This document shows positions 11,806 to 24,469 of a DNA stretch of 64,000 bases, piece by piece. The notes under the pieces are model-generated. The model was not told where the DNA came from and ran no database searches. It saw nothing but the letters and a program-made list of their open reading frames with translations. The stretch comes from Haliotis asinina (lineage: Eukaryota > Mollusca > Gastropoda > Lepetellida > Haliotidae): assembly GCF_037392515.1 (NCBI RefSeq), contig NC_090283.1:40130249-40194248 (forward strand), in the 5' to 3' direction. Position numbers and translations under genes: made by a program. Position 1 is the stretch's first letter, and each line of letters opens with the position of its first letter.

Positions 11806-12834
11806 AATCTTACCTTGGAAAGTGGCAGATACAGAAATCCCTCTGCTCCCCCAACAGAAAGATATTGTAAATATTGTATTGATTACGTGTGTCGATGCTA
11901 TAGTGCTTTTTTTCTCACGAATTGCCCATTGTTCTTGTTAACAGTGAATCAGATGGAAAGCCTAATTAATGCATGCCCCTGGTATCCTTTTTTCTGAGGT
12001 AAAATAGTTTGTAAAATATATATACGACAAAAGCGTTTTTCGCTCATATTACCGCGCATTTTTACCAACGTTATACATGTTCACATACACGTGTTATTCA
12101 TTTTATAATTATGTTAAAAATATATAATATGTAATTGCTTGTGTTAGTGTACCGTATATCTTATATCCTCGGAATATAACGACCTTACACAAAATCATAA
12201 TAATATGAAAATTGTTTTAATTTTTTCATCCTTAGCACATATTCATTACAGCTGTATATTTATTTTTGTCAAAGCCCTTGTGAGAGAGTGGCCACAGCGG
12301 GGAGAGTTTCTCTATTGTTATATGCACATTTCTACCATTTCTATATGGCATGTATTATCTGTATGACATTTAAGGGGCCGTTAAAATAAATAGGTGGGGT
12401 TTAGGTGGGGTTGGGGTGGGGGGGCAGCCTTTATATTCTGGGGAGGTGAGTGTTCCCAAAGTTAACTTTGTACATATGCATTAGACGTGGAGGTCAGAAA
12501 TTGTGTACATAAAAGTAACAATATTGTGATTAAAACGGTGGGAGGGTTTAGGGTGGTGGTGGCGGCAGTGATATTGTACATCAAATGCAGGAGGTCGTTT
12601 TATTTGTACATAAATTTAAGGGGTTTTCATTCACAGTGTACCTGGTATTCCTCAAAAATCATCATCTCACTCGCTACCTAAAGCAGTCCCGCGCATACAG
12701 TAAGGCACTCCACACATATCCCTACAGGCATGACCCCCAGCACATGCTCCATAAAGAGCTGACAGTAATATTCTGGGCATCCTCCCAAACAACCCTTGGA
12801 TCATAAACGAGCTGTATAACACCACACCAAAAGA

Positions 12835-12887
<53 letters not shown>

Positions 12888-13590
12888 AAACCAATAAAGA
12901 CACAACTTTATGGTAAAGGATATGAGCACAATAGTGCGACTCAAGGGCCCTCTAACCGGGGCCCATAACGCACTGACTTCAACCGAGACATGCCACAAGC
13001 GAATCACCAAACACAATGAAAACATAATACAATGCTACCTTACTAAATACAACGATACCCATTTCTAAGGAAACTGCGTAAGTCGAACAACAATAATACA
13101 CCACACAGAATCTGATTATTTTAGACAAAAACATCCATGTGTTTGTCAAAAATTCACGACGAACTAACAGCCAAAGCGACCCTCAACCGAATAAACTCGA
13201 ATAAACTCAAATGTAACTGTCCTTCTTCACCAGATATAATTACATACAAAAAAAGCCGACAAAGCCCTTCCATCTTCAGCACACTGCATAGCTAAACGAA
13301 TATCATCAGCACACTATTTTGAGTTTGGTTATCCATATATTTTTCGCACTATCTTTTCATATGTCATGCTTTGCCTTGTTGTCTAAGTGATCAATGACCA
13401 GAGACAGGCTCATTCACTAAATTTTAGCTATTTGTAGTACTATGGAGAGATTTCTAAAGTATGTCTAGTCATTTTAGCCACAATACGAAGCTCTGTCCAT
13501 CACGCTTTTTTATGTTGTATTTAGATCTAGACTATTGGTTCAGTTATTCGCTTGCTACATAATGCTGTCATGAATATAGATTAAAACAAA
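11806..13590. other. Intergenic, no supported gene
   Basis: AT-rich with G-rich patches near 12390-12430 and an (AAAT)n tract. I see no coding signal. Confidence 0.5.
12838..12889. repeat. (AAAT)n microsatellite
   Basis: About twelve uninterrupted TAAA units. Confidence 0.95.
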
Positions 13591-13609
13591 CGAGTAACTA
13601 TGACTTCAA

Positions 13610-14130
13610 GAGTTGAATCCCCACAGGTTTAGACCGTTTTGGCTAAAAACCAATAAATCACAGTCTAATACTCAATGAAACGCTGATCTTAATCGAATCA
13701 TTCAACTCTGTCAGGTTTTGAAGAATTTAATTTCTCCTAAACATTGAAAAAAATGTTTAAAAAACAATCATTAAAATATTGACACCGGTCACTATTTGCT
13801 GCGAGGGAGAAAAGGGACAGACAGGTGTGCGAGAAAGGATGGAGACGACACAGCCCATGTTAATGAATCAGTGACTTTGTCGGCACTTGTGCACATGCAA
13901 ATGGCTGTCCCTTTTCTCTGCACTCCTCCTTCATGCAAAAAAAGGAACAGTGTCAGTATTTAAATTTTAATTAGAGTTTGCTAAACAACCTTTTTTTCTT
14001 TTTAGGACAAACATTCTCCAAAAACCTCACAGAGTTGGTATGATGTTTTGATTGCGAATCTTTCATAGAGCATCCTGTCTTGATTAGTTCGTTGAGTTCG
14101 TTTGCAGTTCAAGTCCGCTTTTGAGCGAAG
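13610..14130. mobile_element. Imperfect palindromic element
   Basis: The left half from about 13610 to 13830 is mirrored by about 13897 to 14130. CAACTCTGTCAGGTTTT-GA (13708) matches the reverse complement of the segment near 14020-14040. ATTAAAATATTGACAC-GGTC matches that near 13950-13975. GAGAAAAGGGACAG (13808) matches CTGTCCCTTTTCTC (13906). The centre is only about 65 bp. It would fold into a long hairpin. A decayed foldback element or MITE fits best. Confidence 0.55.
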
Positions 14131-14861
14131 AACCACATTAACTGACCGATCGATAAGCACGGACCCCTAACCTGAGTAAATCCTCTAAGATCACAAGAAA
14201 TATATCCGTTATTCACAGACTGGTATATGCATCAACTCAATATTATAAACTATTGCAGAAAAACATATATTCTGAAGACATGAAAAACTGTTGCAAACGG
14301 AGAATGCTTTACCCCAGATCATAACAAGAGACAAGGAACAACACTATTTCGATTGATGTGTTACATTTGGAATGAATACATCACATGTTAGGGTCAGTGT
14401 ATAGAGAAAAGTGAGGACTTTACTGTCGATTGGAAGCAAATCTCTCGTACTTCCAGCATATTTGTTATTTAAAAATTGAGTACTAAATTGCAAATTTGCT
14501 AACATTTATTAACAAATATGTTTCACTTCAAGTCTACTTTTCAGGAATGCGCATGTATTATTAGAATATTGTAAACTTCAGACAGTAGAAAAATAGATAG
14601 AAAAAGCCTTATGCTTTATATGCCCAATCGTATGTAAATGTTTACACAAGTGTTGGTGCATAGAGATCAGTTTTGATTGACAAAAATTCTGAATGTACAG
14701 CTGAAAATATGAAGATAAAAATGGTCTTGTATTGGCTTTTCCGTTCTCTTTCAACCGGGATCAGTAGTGTGACACTTACATGGAGTGCTTCGTCTTTAGA
14801 GATGTGCAATTCCGCCTCGTATACATTGTTTGGTTTGTTCTTTCATGTTCTGACCCGTGAA

Positions 14862-15125
14862 GGTCGGGGTAGAACAGACCTTCAGCAACCCATGCTTGCC
14901 ATAAATGGGGACTATGCTTGTCGTAAGAGGCGACTAACGGGATCGGGTGGTCAGGCTCGCTGACTTGGTTGACTCATGTCATCGGTTTCCAATTGCGCAG
15001 ATCGATGCTCATGTTGTTGATCACTGGATTGTCTGGTCCAGACTCGATTATTTACAGACCGCAGCCATATAGCTGGAATATTGCTGAGTGCGGTATAAAA
15101 ACTAACACACACACACACTCACACA
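14862..15125 (+). repeat. SINE family B, nearly full copy
   Basis: Runs from CCCGTGAAGGTCGGGGTAGA through GTCGTAAGAGGCGACTAACG, GATCGATGCTCATGTTGTTG and GACTCGATTATTTACAGACC to TAGCTGGAATATTGCTGAGT and a CACACAC tail. One of the two best copies for a consensus. Confidence 0.9.
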
Positions 15126-15194
15126 TAACACCTACACATACGCACCTACTATTCCATAGAGCTCCTTGATATGAAAGAAATTAGTAGTGTGTTA

Positions 15195-15300
15195 CACTCA
15201 CGGCGGGTTACAAATTTCACTCATTCTACCCATGGTGAGATTCGAACCCAGCCTTACGCATGACGAGCAAGCACTCTGACCACTTAGCTACCACACCGAT
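15195..15300 (-). repeat. tRNA-derived SINE head fragment
   Basis: In reverse complement it shows a B-box-like GGGTTCGAATCTC and an A-box region with TAGCTAAGTGGTCAGAGTGC. It resembles the head of family A but is diverged, so it may be a related family. Confidence 0.55.
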
Positions 15301-15469
15301 TGTTACGTATATTGAACTGGAGGAAGGGTGAACGTCTATTTGCAACAACCGCTTCTGACTTACAAAACACTACATCCATGTTTGCAGCGAGTTGGTCTAC
15401 ACTTTATCTTCAATAAACAATTATAGTCCCTGGTCCATCGGACCAACAACAATTCCTTTACGCTCCCAA

Positions 15470-15556
15470 ACCGTAATATCTCATTTATAGGTGTAAGTCA
15501 AATAGCACAGCACATACTGAGGTACTGACTTACACCTATAAATGAGATATTACGGT
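15470..15556. repeat. Perfect 31-bp inverted repeat (hairpin)
   Basis: ACCGTAATATCTCATTTATA followed by GGTGTAAGTCA (15470-15500) is exactly complementary to 15526-15556, with a 25-base loop. It could be a very small palindromic MITE or a structured RNA. Nothing in the sequence decides which. Confidence 0.9.
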
Positions 15557-15610
15557 ATATGGAGGACGAAGAGGGACTTGGTGCTGTGTGGGGCGGTATG
15601 TAAATATTCG

Positions 15611-15750
15611 TGGCTGGAACAGACAATCCAGTGATCGACATCAATCTACCCAATGGAGATATGAACAAATATCATAAGTCAGCGAGTCGTCTCTTAATTG
15701 GCAAGCATGGGTTTGCTGAAGATCAATTTAAACCCGAGCAATCAGAGCTA
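15611..15750 (-). repeat. SINE family B fragment
   Basis: GGAACAGACAATCCAGTGAT, GTCAGCGAGTCGTCTCTTA and GCAAGCATGGGTTTGCTGAA match family B in reverse orientation, with internal losses. Confidence 0.7.
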
Positions 15751-16000
15751 TGTGATATCATCATATTCCGCGAAGTAACACATATTTGTTATGTATTGGA
15801 ACAATGGGTACTGACGGATACCGGAGAGAGCGCGCGAGCGCACGCACCGCACACACACAGAGGCAAGCACACTACTTTTTGACAAACCCGATCAGGTGTT
15901 GCCTGATACAGTCAATGGGAGACAACTCTTTTGACTTGACGTGTCAATCGGTAAATTCCGATTTAAGGCTTGTGTATCTGCGTGTGTGTATGTGTGTGTG

Positions 16001-16002
<2 letters not shown>

Positions 16003-16042
<40 letters not shown>
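16003..16042. repeat. (GA)n microsatellite
   Basis: About eighteen GA units, then GGGA variants. Confidence 0.95.
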
Positions 16043-16414
16043 AGAGAGTGATATATGGCTCCATGGTACCCATTCGATCGACACGTACTTGCGGAGACAG
16101 TGGGGCTAACGATGCAGTAGCGTGTCAGTTGACAAGGCACAAAATAACGGATCATCTAGAAACATCTTAAACAGGTGGCAAAAATCAGCTATCACCGTTC
16201 ACAGACCTGAAGGTAATGACACCAAGTATGCTTATGAAAAGGTGGTACGCTGAAAAAAGTGTCGACCATTATCTTGATCAGAGGTCGCGAGACGTGCTCA
16301 AGGCTGATCGGCTCCTCGGAACAACATCTAATAGCTTTCCTTTGTAAACAAATGACGTTGTTTTATTTTTCCTTTTATATATCGATCCCAATAGTGAATT
16401 ATTCACTGGCCACA

Positions 16415-16561
<147 letters not shown>

Positions 16562-16569
16562 AAGGACCA

Positions 16570-17425
16570 ATAACCAGTTCATCAACTGTCCGCGGAAAAA
16601 TTTACGTCTTCAATTCAAAAGTGTACATATCATTATATCGAGAATTTCAGAACTCTCATTTGCAATGCGTATTCATGAATCTGTTATGGTTCAAATGAAG
16701 CTGACAAACAGTATCCTAGCTAGTTGTCACATTATACGAACCTCGCAAACCCTGACAGGACCGTCTTAATTGAAATCGACAGGAAGGTATAACATTTATA
16801 TGTAAGGGTTTAATTTATTTTATGTGTAACACGTAGCCAGCACATTCTGAACATGTATCGGTCGGTCGGGTGAAAAGAAAAGAAAAATACAAAACTTGAT
16901 AAAGACAAAATTATCTGAATAATGTTCTTGATTCTCTCATATTGTAATTATTATTATAATTTCGTACGTTCTTTCGAATTGTGGCAGGGTGTTATTAAAA
17001 GCAGTGTATGAAATACGGCCGTCCGACCGCTCGTGATGAACTAAACTTCTGATGGACGGTCTAAATTTACAGCAAGCCCGCTCGATGGTCTGTTAAAAAA
17101 CAATCGGATAATATGCCCCATGCACCAGTGTAAATTCACCATATCTTATGATTTATTTTTCGAATTCAGCGTTACATTATAGAGCTGCATATGAAAATTA
17201 TTTTGTGCAGTCTGGTTAAATCCAGTTTGGGCTGGTAACATTTTCACGTTTCCTCTCCAGATGTCTGTCTGGGTTTTTGGCTTATGTCATACACTGTCAC
17301 TTCATATGATGAAACGGTACGTGTTAGGTTCGGTGCTGAAATGAAGGAAAAAAGTGGTGGTTGGGGGTGTCGGCAATAAAATTAGAATTGTCGGTGGATG
17401 AGAGTCACACACACTGCCTCAAATG
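16570..17425. other. Intergenic, no supported gene
   Basis: AT-rich sequence with no coding or repeat signal that I can support. Confidence 0.5.
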
Positions 17426-17427
17426 TG

Positions 17428-17672
17428 AGTGAATGAGTGAGTTTAGTTTTACGCCGCAATATTCCAGCTATATGACGGCAGTCTGCAAATAATCTGGACC
17501 AGACAATCCAGTGGTCAACAACATGAGCATCGATCTGCGCAAATGGGAACCGATGACATGTATCAACCAAGTCAGTGAGATTGACCACCCGATCCCGTTA
17601 GTCGTCTCTTACGACATAGTCGCCTTTTATGGCAAGCATGGATTGCTGAAGGCCTAGTCTACCGTGGACATG
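17428..17672 (-). repeat. SINE family B, nearly full copy
   Basis: Starts GTGAGTGAATGAGTGAGTTT, then AGTTTTACGCCGCAATATTC and CCGATCCCGTTAGTCGTCTC, and ends GCAAGCATGGATTGCTGAAG. Confidence 0.9.
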
Positions 17673-18805
17673 TATGCGCAGGACTGAATGTTGAAGGGGA
17701 AAATATTTGCTTAACAGTTTGCCAACAACACGCTCGACGTTACGTAATGCTTCTATAAATAGCACGAATTTTCTGAGAATCGCTACTTCCACTGAAGCCA
17801 TCCTTGAGTGTAGGGACTAGAACGGGGACGACCGATATGGAGAAACATACGTGTTTCTTTCAACTACAGTCCGTGAATAGACCCATTATAATTTGTCTTG
17901 ACTTCTGAGTACTCCCGTCATCCGGAGTCCTTTCCAATTTGTGTAGAGTTCGCTGTTGCTGTGGAAACAATGATTTCAGAGACTATGCCTTTTGTCTGGC
18001 ATTCCCTAACGTTCACTTGATTACATCAATGGCAGACGTTTCCATATAAGGTACGTAAACGAATTCGGTTCCATTCGGAATCTATTTTTAGATTTTATAA
18101 ATTCTATCTGATCAGACGCTTCTGTTTTAGATTATCATCGATGAATCATAGTATGATACCGTCAGTGCAAACATTACATCATTGTGGCATTTTGTCAATT
18201 TCAGTCTCTGTGTGTGAGCGCATGTGGTATCTGTGCACTGGACCATAACTGTTGTTTTGAGCTATGATTCTTAAGGGATGTAGTTTTTATGATTGGACAT
18301 CAGTCTCGTCAACGTATAGCACGTGGTTGTTTCAGATGCTCTTGATTTATGTCATAAGCCATTTAATATTACATGATGCTGTTCAGCCAGTTTCGCGGAA
18401 CGTCACGATCGACTACAATACCGGCAAAACAAGAAATGGGAAAGATTGATGTCACAGCTAACTATGCTGTCGATGTTTCTCGGAAATGTGTTTCCTTCCT
18501 GTTGCGCTGACGTGTTTCCTTCCTGTTGCATTAAGACTTACGATAACGGTCAGTTAACAATAAGTTAGGATGCAAGTTCAATCTGATCAAACGTATTCTC
18601 AGATGTAACGGATTCATGGAAACAAGGTTGGAGCTATACTGTATTGTGAACACTGACTGTCGACAACGAGGCCATACTATTTTTCTGACCATATTTGTCA
18701 TGTCCCATTTAAATCAGCACATAAGTGGAAAGGAGTGGGGTGGACGGATAAATAGAAGATGAAAATAATGAAAGTGTTCTGCAGTTGTGAATATATTTCA
18801 TGAAA
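17673..18805. other. Intergenic, no supported gene
   Basis: No convincing exon. Two adjacent copies of GTGTTTCCTTCCTGTTG occur near 18490-18530. Confidence 0.5.
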
Positions 18806-18814
18806 GCCTGAAGC

Positions 18815-19441
18815 CAGTCTAAGTAAACTTAGTCTCAGTGTATTTCGTTACACTCCACTACTGAGTCTAACAAAACCTAGTAGAAGGTCGCGTCAGGTAA
18901 CCTTTGACCGACCAATGACCATCCAATCAAACGCGAGACGGTTAAATAGATTTAACCAATCAGACAACAGCTAGTATTTGGGAGTCGGAGGTACTTTCAA
19001 AATATTGAGCTCACTGACACAGATCTCTCCACAAACAAAAATCCGCATATAACACAATTATTTGACCGGCAATATATACGCTTTGGAGTTTCTGTTGACA
19101 TGGCTACCATTAGCTAATATTTCCGCAAGATGACATCCTTGAATATTGCCAAAAACACCATTTTCAGCGACTGTTTACTCACCGTTGTCATGGTTGTACG
19201 TAAGCCGTGTGCATCGCCCGGAAGCGAGCGTTCGCTAAATAGCATTCGGAATCGTTCGGGTATGAACCCTTTCGAGATATAAAGTTCAAAAGGTATGTGT
19301 GAATGTGCACTTTCGCGATGTGATAAGCTGTGATCTGATTGGTCAATCTCAAAGGTTACCTGACGCGACCTCCCATAACATTTTGTTAGACTCAGTGGTG
19401 GAGTGTAACGAAAAGTACTGAGGATAAGTTTACTTAGACTG
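18815..19441. mobile_element. Mutator-like MITE with 9-bp target duplication
   Basis: GCCTGAAGC flanks both ends exactly (18806-18814 and 19442-19450). The element starts CAGTCTAAGTAAACTTA and ends TAAGTTTACTTAGACTG. Inverted arms run about 115-130 bp, including GGTCGCGTCAGGTAACCTTT at about 18888 and its complement near 19355. The 627-bp length, long arms, lack of coding capacity and 9-bp duplication fit a non-autonomous Mutator-superfamily element. Confidence 0.85.
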
Positions 19442-19450
19442 GCCTGAAGC

Positions 19451-21090
19451 TTAAATCAGTTTTACTACTCTACATAATTTATAACTAGAGTCAATTCGGA
19501 AACACATTTTTATAATTCTAGAAGAAGAAAATCAAGTTGATCCCTGCATAATGAGTTTGTGGTGTTGAGTGTACTTCTTATAGATATTCAAAATCAGCGG
19601 GTAAAGCTGAATTAGAACAAATGCTTAAATTTCATAATTTTCAGCCGGCGTACCCGACATGGAAACGCGATGAAAGATACAACAGTCTCACATAAATGGC
19701 ATCGATCCTTAGAATAGGTTGCATCGACAGATACGTCCGCCCAGCCTTGCATTTCCTATGAAATAGTCTCATGGCTGAAGTTATGAAACTACACAAGCCG
19801 ACAATCACAAATACGTTTTCAAGCAAATTCACTAGTACGTTCACTTTATGAATTATAATTACACTTCAGTTTACATAAATCATTTCTTGTAATAGTTCTT
19901 TAGTGACAAAGGTATATTTAAATCAACATGTTTTGTAACAAATACGGCTTCCTTTGAAAAACACATTAAGTGTATTGATATGAAAGAATTGACATATTGT
20001 TCATTATTATGCAGACTGCATTTTGAACGACCGTATGCTCAGGTTGTGACAGAACATAGCTCGGGCGATAGTACGATTGAATCAGTTGAACTATTGAGTC
20101 TCCCAATGTAGTTTGAATGTATTATATTCATGGTGTCTCATTAAAGATATCGTTTTTTTTAAAAAAGTAATAAAAATAATCATAATTATCATGATAATAT
20201 GTATTATTATAGCGCTGATTTCCACCACACAAAAGCACTTTTTAAAGCGCTGAAAATCACAATCTGATTAATATTACGGGTCAGACAGACATATTTCATT
20301 TTAGTCTCATCTCATAAGGTAAAGCATATATATACAAGTCAGAAAATAAACTATGTGTAGTGATTCTTTATTGGACTGTAAGAGGCTGGGAAAGGTATTT
20401 CAAAAACCCCTATAAACATGAACATAAAATATACAATACGAACATATATACATTAGTGAAGGACATGCAGTCTGTCTGTCTGTTTGTCTGTCTGTCTGTA
20501 CGGTATTAAATGGAGCCACAACTTTCCTTGTTTTCTTGTGTATTGCGAGTGTCAATGTTCCCTGCAGTGTGACTGGTTTGTTCAGGGAATGCCGGCATGG
20601 TACGGTTGCTGAACAAATTCGCTGTTCTTACATGTACGCTGGTATTATCATATTTGAATGTACAAATTACGTGTAATAGTACTTAATTACTAAAGGAAAT
20701 GAAAGAAAATACATGTGAACATTAATAGCCATTTTATTCATGTCAAGCAGTGGACATGCGTCATTCTTCAATGCCTGAATACCAGAATACCAAAGAACAT
20801 CTTTACCAAATTTGCACAACTAAAGCAGTAACATTATACACGATATTATAGACAATCTCTTATATCATGTACAATACACATTTTACACATCTACATGCCC
20901 ACATGAAGGGATGTGCGGTGCCGAAAGTATGTAGTTAATTAAATTGTATATCTCCTTACCAGAAGAGAGACTTCAGGGCCAAATGCGTCAGTGCCAGAAA
21001 GGATTTCGGCAATCTGTTACGTAAACGTACAAACGATATCAAGGTAGTGAACAGCAACGGTTAATTGATAAGCACAATAATCGAAACTCG
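19451..21090. other. Intergenic, no supported gene
   Basis: No coding signal. A (TCTG)n tract with one interruption lies at about 20468-20500, and TATTATAGCGC / AAAGCGCTGA near 20208-20250 resembles decayed repeat sequence. Confidence 0.45.
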
Positions 21091-21094
21091 GGGA

Positions 21095-21600
21095 ATTGAA
21101 GACTGTTGATGGCATTCCACCGACGGATCTGAACTTGCTGATAATCAGCCTTAGAGCCATATTAGCAGGTTTAGCGAGTTCCTTCACAGTAAAGTTTAGA
21201 TCTAAATGTTCATGGAACCACAGTCCTAAGTACGTGTACGAATTTGAACAAGATACAACCTCCTTGTGGTGTTTGAAAATTCGTTCGCTTAAATGTGTCT
21301 GATTTGGACGATAATGGTTAACTTTAAATTTAGCTGTTTACAAGCATCCTCCTTTTCGAGCACCAAGCGGCAACTACATCAAGCGTACATAGTAAACTCG
21401 ATTCGTCGGGCGCTATAAGGGCATTATTATTGTAGTACAAGCTCAAAACACGATCCCCTATTCTCACTCCACAGTCAAGATTATTAATTTCATTAGCAAG
21501 GTTGTTGATGAAAATAGAAAAAAAGTGTGGGGGATGACAGTAACTTTTGTTTTTGAAAGGTGTCACAATGCCCGCGTCTTCTTCAAACATTTACCTGCCT
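21095..21600 (-). mobile_element. LINE (non-LTR) reverse transcriptase fragment
   Basis: On the minus strand, 21590-21330 reads a degraded reverse transcriptase: FFSIFINNLANEINNLDCGV, then LYYNNNALIAPDESS where FADD is expected, and SKRRMLVNS. Continuing, 21290-21095 reads TYLGLWFHEHLDLNFTVKEL and MALRLIISKF, the segment after the catalytic site. The catalytic aspartates are replaced and at least one frameshift separates the two parts. An old, dead Jockey/CR1-type fragment with no ends found. Confidence 0.8.
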
Positions 21601-21639
21601 AAAAGGAGTTTTTGTTCAGGTTCAGCTCACCCGGTCCAT

Positions 21640-21872
21640 AACTGTGAAGATCCGGGTTAGAACTGATCTTCAGTAACCCATGCTTGTCGTAAGGGGCTAC
21701 TAACGGGATCAGGTGGTCAGGCTCGCTGACTCGGATGACACATGCCAACTCGTATCCCAGTTGCGTATATCGATGACTGGATTGCCTGGCTTAGAATCGA
21801 TTATTTTGAGATCGCCGCCACAAAGATGGAGTATTGCTGAGTGCGACTTAGGTCTAACAACATATGTTTCTT
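21640..21872 (+). repeat. SINE family B copy
   Basis: CTTCAGTAACCCATGCTTGT, CTAACGGGATCAGGTGGTCA and GGAGTATTGCTGAGTGCG are diverged family-B segments. Confidence 0.8.
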
Positions 21873-21874
21873 CC

Positions 21875-23195
21875 GTGCAACGTTCTCAAGTTATACACTG
21901 AGATAATCAAAACTATATTTGCAAGTGGATTTGTCCCAATATGCCTGTGTTCCCCCATGGTTGTCGCTCAGAGCGCGATAGTATTTCTAGCTGTTGGCTT
22001 TTTTATCAAGCTGATACTGACATAGACAGACCTCACATTCGTAATAGAGCGCTCGACAGCTGTCGCCGCCGCTGCGGAGTCACGTGATCGTGTTTCTCTC
22101 CAGGAGCCAGACCGGGGGCGTTAATGTCACATCTATAAATAGACTAGGGAAGTACTTTTGTTTTATTCACAGACTTTGGGCATTTTCCCCCCAAAAAGCC
22201 TAATATTATGTCCATATTACACGAGAAGTTTTGTACGTACGGTCCATCTTGTCACAGTGAGTAACAAGCAAACATTTGTTATTTGTTTAGCAGTGTAAGA
22301 TAGATATAAAGGTGGACACTCACCTAGACGCACTCAACAGTGCGTCAATCGAACATGATAATGCGCAGTTTTCATGTAACGTGCTACCCACGCTTTGCTG
22401 TTAAGTCATGTAACATACATAATTGTTATCTTAGACTGTGGGTTAAACTTCACCAGTCCTAGCTTACCTCACTAACTGACCTTTGGGTCTATTAGATGTC
22501 AGTGTTATATAATTGATACGCGCCCCAATATGAGTCCATGGAGATACAATAAGGGGCTTTAAAACGTTCTCTTATGTCAAACAGTTACACTTAAAATCGA
22601 TTAGAAATCTGTTTCCAGGTAAAGAAAATCTCCATTATTTATGCTATTCTGAGAAGGAGGGTGAAAGTCTTTATATCTGAAACTAATGTGTAAAGGGACC
22701 AAGGACTGGGTAATATTAATACTAAAATTTCTTTTCTTGTATGTAATTCATTTCACAAGCACTATACTGTTTACAATGAGCCATACGAATCGATCTTATA
22801 CATTACAATGTGTATATACAAGCAGGTAATAGTTATGTTGGTAAAATATCTGGTTATCAACTGTGTTTTCAGATGATAAAATTTACCTTTATCTTGAGAA
22901 CTACTATACGCATAAAGAGAGTTCTAAAACAGAAAATATTTCATCTAAACCAAGGGTTTTTCAGTAAAAAGCTACATTGAAGCTGAATATTATTGCGTAT
23001 TATCTAGAGAGGCTTTGTCTTTTAAAGTTAGGATTAGTCAACTTCCTGTGGAAACCGGACAATGGAAAATAGGAATATTTAGCGGCAATTTAGCGGACTT
23101 TGAAATAGTACTGATGTGATTGACTAATTTTAGAAAATTAATTTATAAATCAATTTTTTTGTAACCGGTATTTGTAAGCTAAAGTCTAAATGTAA
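21875..23195. other. Intergenic, no supported gene
   Basis: No exon supported and no repeat family recognised. Confidence 0.5.
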
Positions 23196-23199
23196 CACT

Positions 23200-23470
23200 A
23201 GTGAGTGAGTGAGATTAGTTTTACGCCGCACTTAGCAATACCCCAACAATATTGCGTCGGCATGTAAATAATCGAGTGTGGATCAGAAAAGTCCAGTGAT
23301 TAACTGCATGGAGGTGGATTTGCTCAGATGGGATGCAATGGTATGTATCAACCAAGTCAGCGAGCCTGACAACCTAATCCAGTTAGTCGCCTCTTACGAC
23401 AAGCATAGTCGCCTTTTATGGCAAGCATGGGTTGCTGAAGGCCTATTCTATCCCGGGACCTGAATTACAA
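23200..23470 (-). repeat. SINE family B, full copy
   Basis: Runs from GTGAGTGAGTGAGATTAGTT and TTACGCCGCACTTAGCAATA to CCTCTTACGACAAGCATAGT and TTGCTGAAGGCCTATTCTA. Best reference copy for the family. Confidence 0.92.
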
Positions 23471-24362
23471 TAAAGCAATGGTTACTGAAGATCAGTTTTA
23501 CGGGATTTTCACGGGTCGTAACATCCTACATTGGTAGTGAAAATGCAACAATACTAAAGAAACTGACCAAATTCTATTATCACCCTGTTGTCTACTTTGT
23601 GCCTTTGTTTACTCGACAATGGGTGGGTACCCGATAGGACTACCCTTGTTTGGCGGGAGTTTTCAAGGGAGCTTGACCAGATACTGGGGCAATGCCAGGA
23701 CTTGTTCTTTTTGCTTTCGTAGTCCGGAGCCCACGCAAGCAATATATATACAAATAGGTATGACCAAGCTGACATTGTACAGCTGTAACATCCCAAATCG
23801 GATCGAAGAATTTAAAGTAAACGGTAATGTGAAAGGGATCACGAGATGACAGATTAAGTGTTGATTAAGTGGGAACAAGTGTAGCAACGATATATAGGAT
23901 GACATGAATACATAAATGCATCATGACGTATCCCAAATTGGTTGAGTCGTGTGTGATGACACTGAGATAGTCTTGGTGGAATGTAGGTACTTGTGGTTTA
24001 TAAAATATATATTGCATGGTTGATATCATCATTATCTATCTCACAAAGCCTTTTGGGTATAATTTGTACTCTCGATAGACTAGGATATATATTCTAAGAA
24101 CTGAACATGTTTTACAGTAAAAACGTTCATAGTATCAAACTATAAAGTGTACTAGTAATGAAAAGGGGCCCTGAGACCTTCTTCATTTTCAGAAGCAAAG
24201 GAAATCTAGACTTGCCACGTTCTCTAGACCTGCGTGGGCTTTCTTGGATATATGTGCTTCAGAGACTGTGTATGACAGGCCAGTACTGCCGTGTGCTGCT
24301 CTTCAAATGCATTATACATAACCATTATACATAACCTCTCTCTCTCTCTCTGTCTCCCCCCC

Positions 24363-24393
<31 letters not shown>

Positions 24394-24440
24394 ACACACC
24401 TCTCTCTTTCTCATTAGTTAGCTCGTGTCCCTGGGTGGTA
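23471..24440. other. Intergenic with microsatellites
   Basis: No gene supported. A compound (CT)n-(C)n-(CA)n tract spans about 24331-24400, close upstream of TNF ligand 3. Confidence 0.6.
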
Positions 24441-24469
24441 CAATAAATGTTTCTATTTTTTGTTACAGA

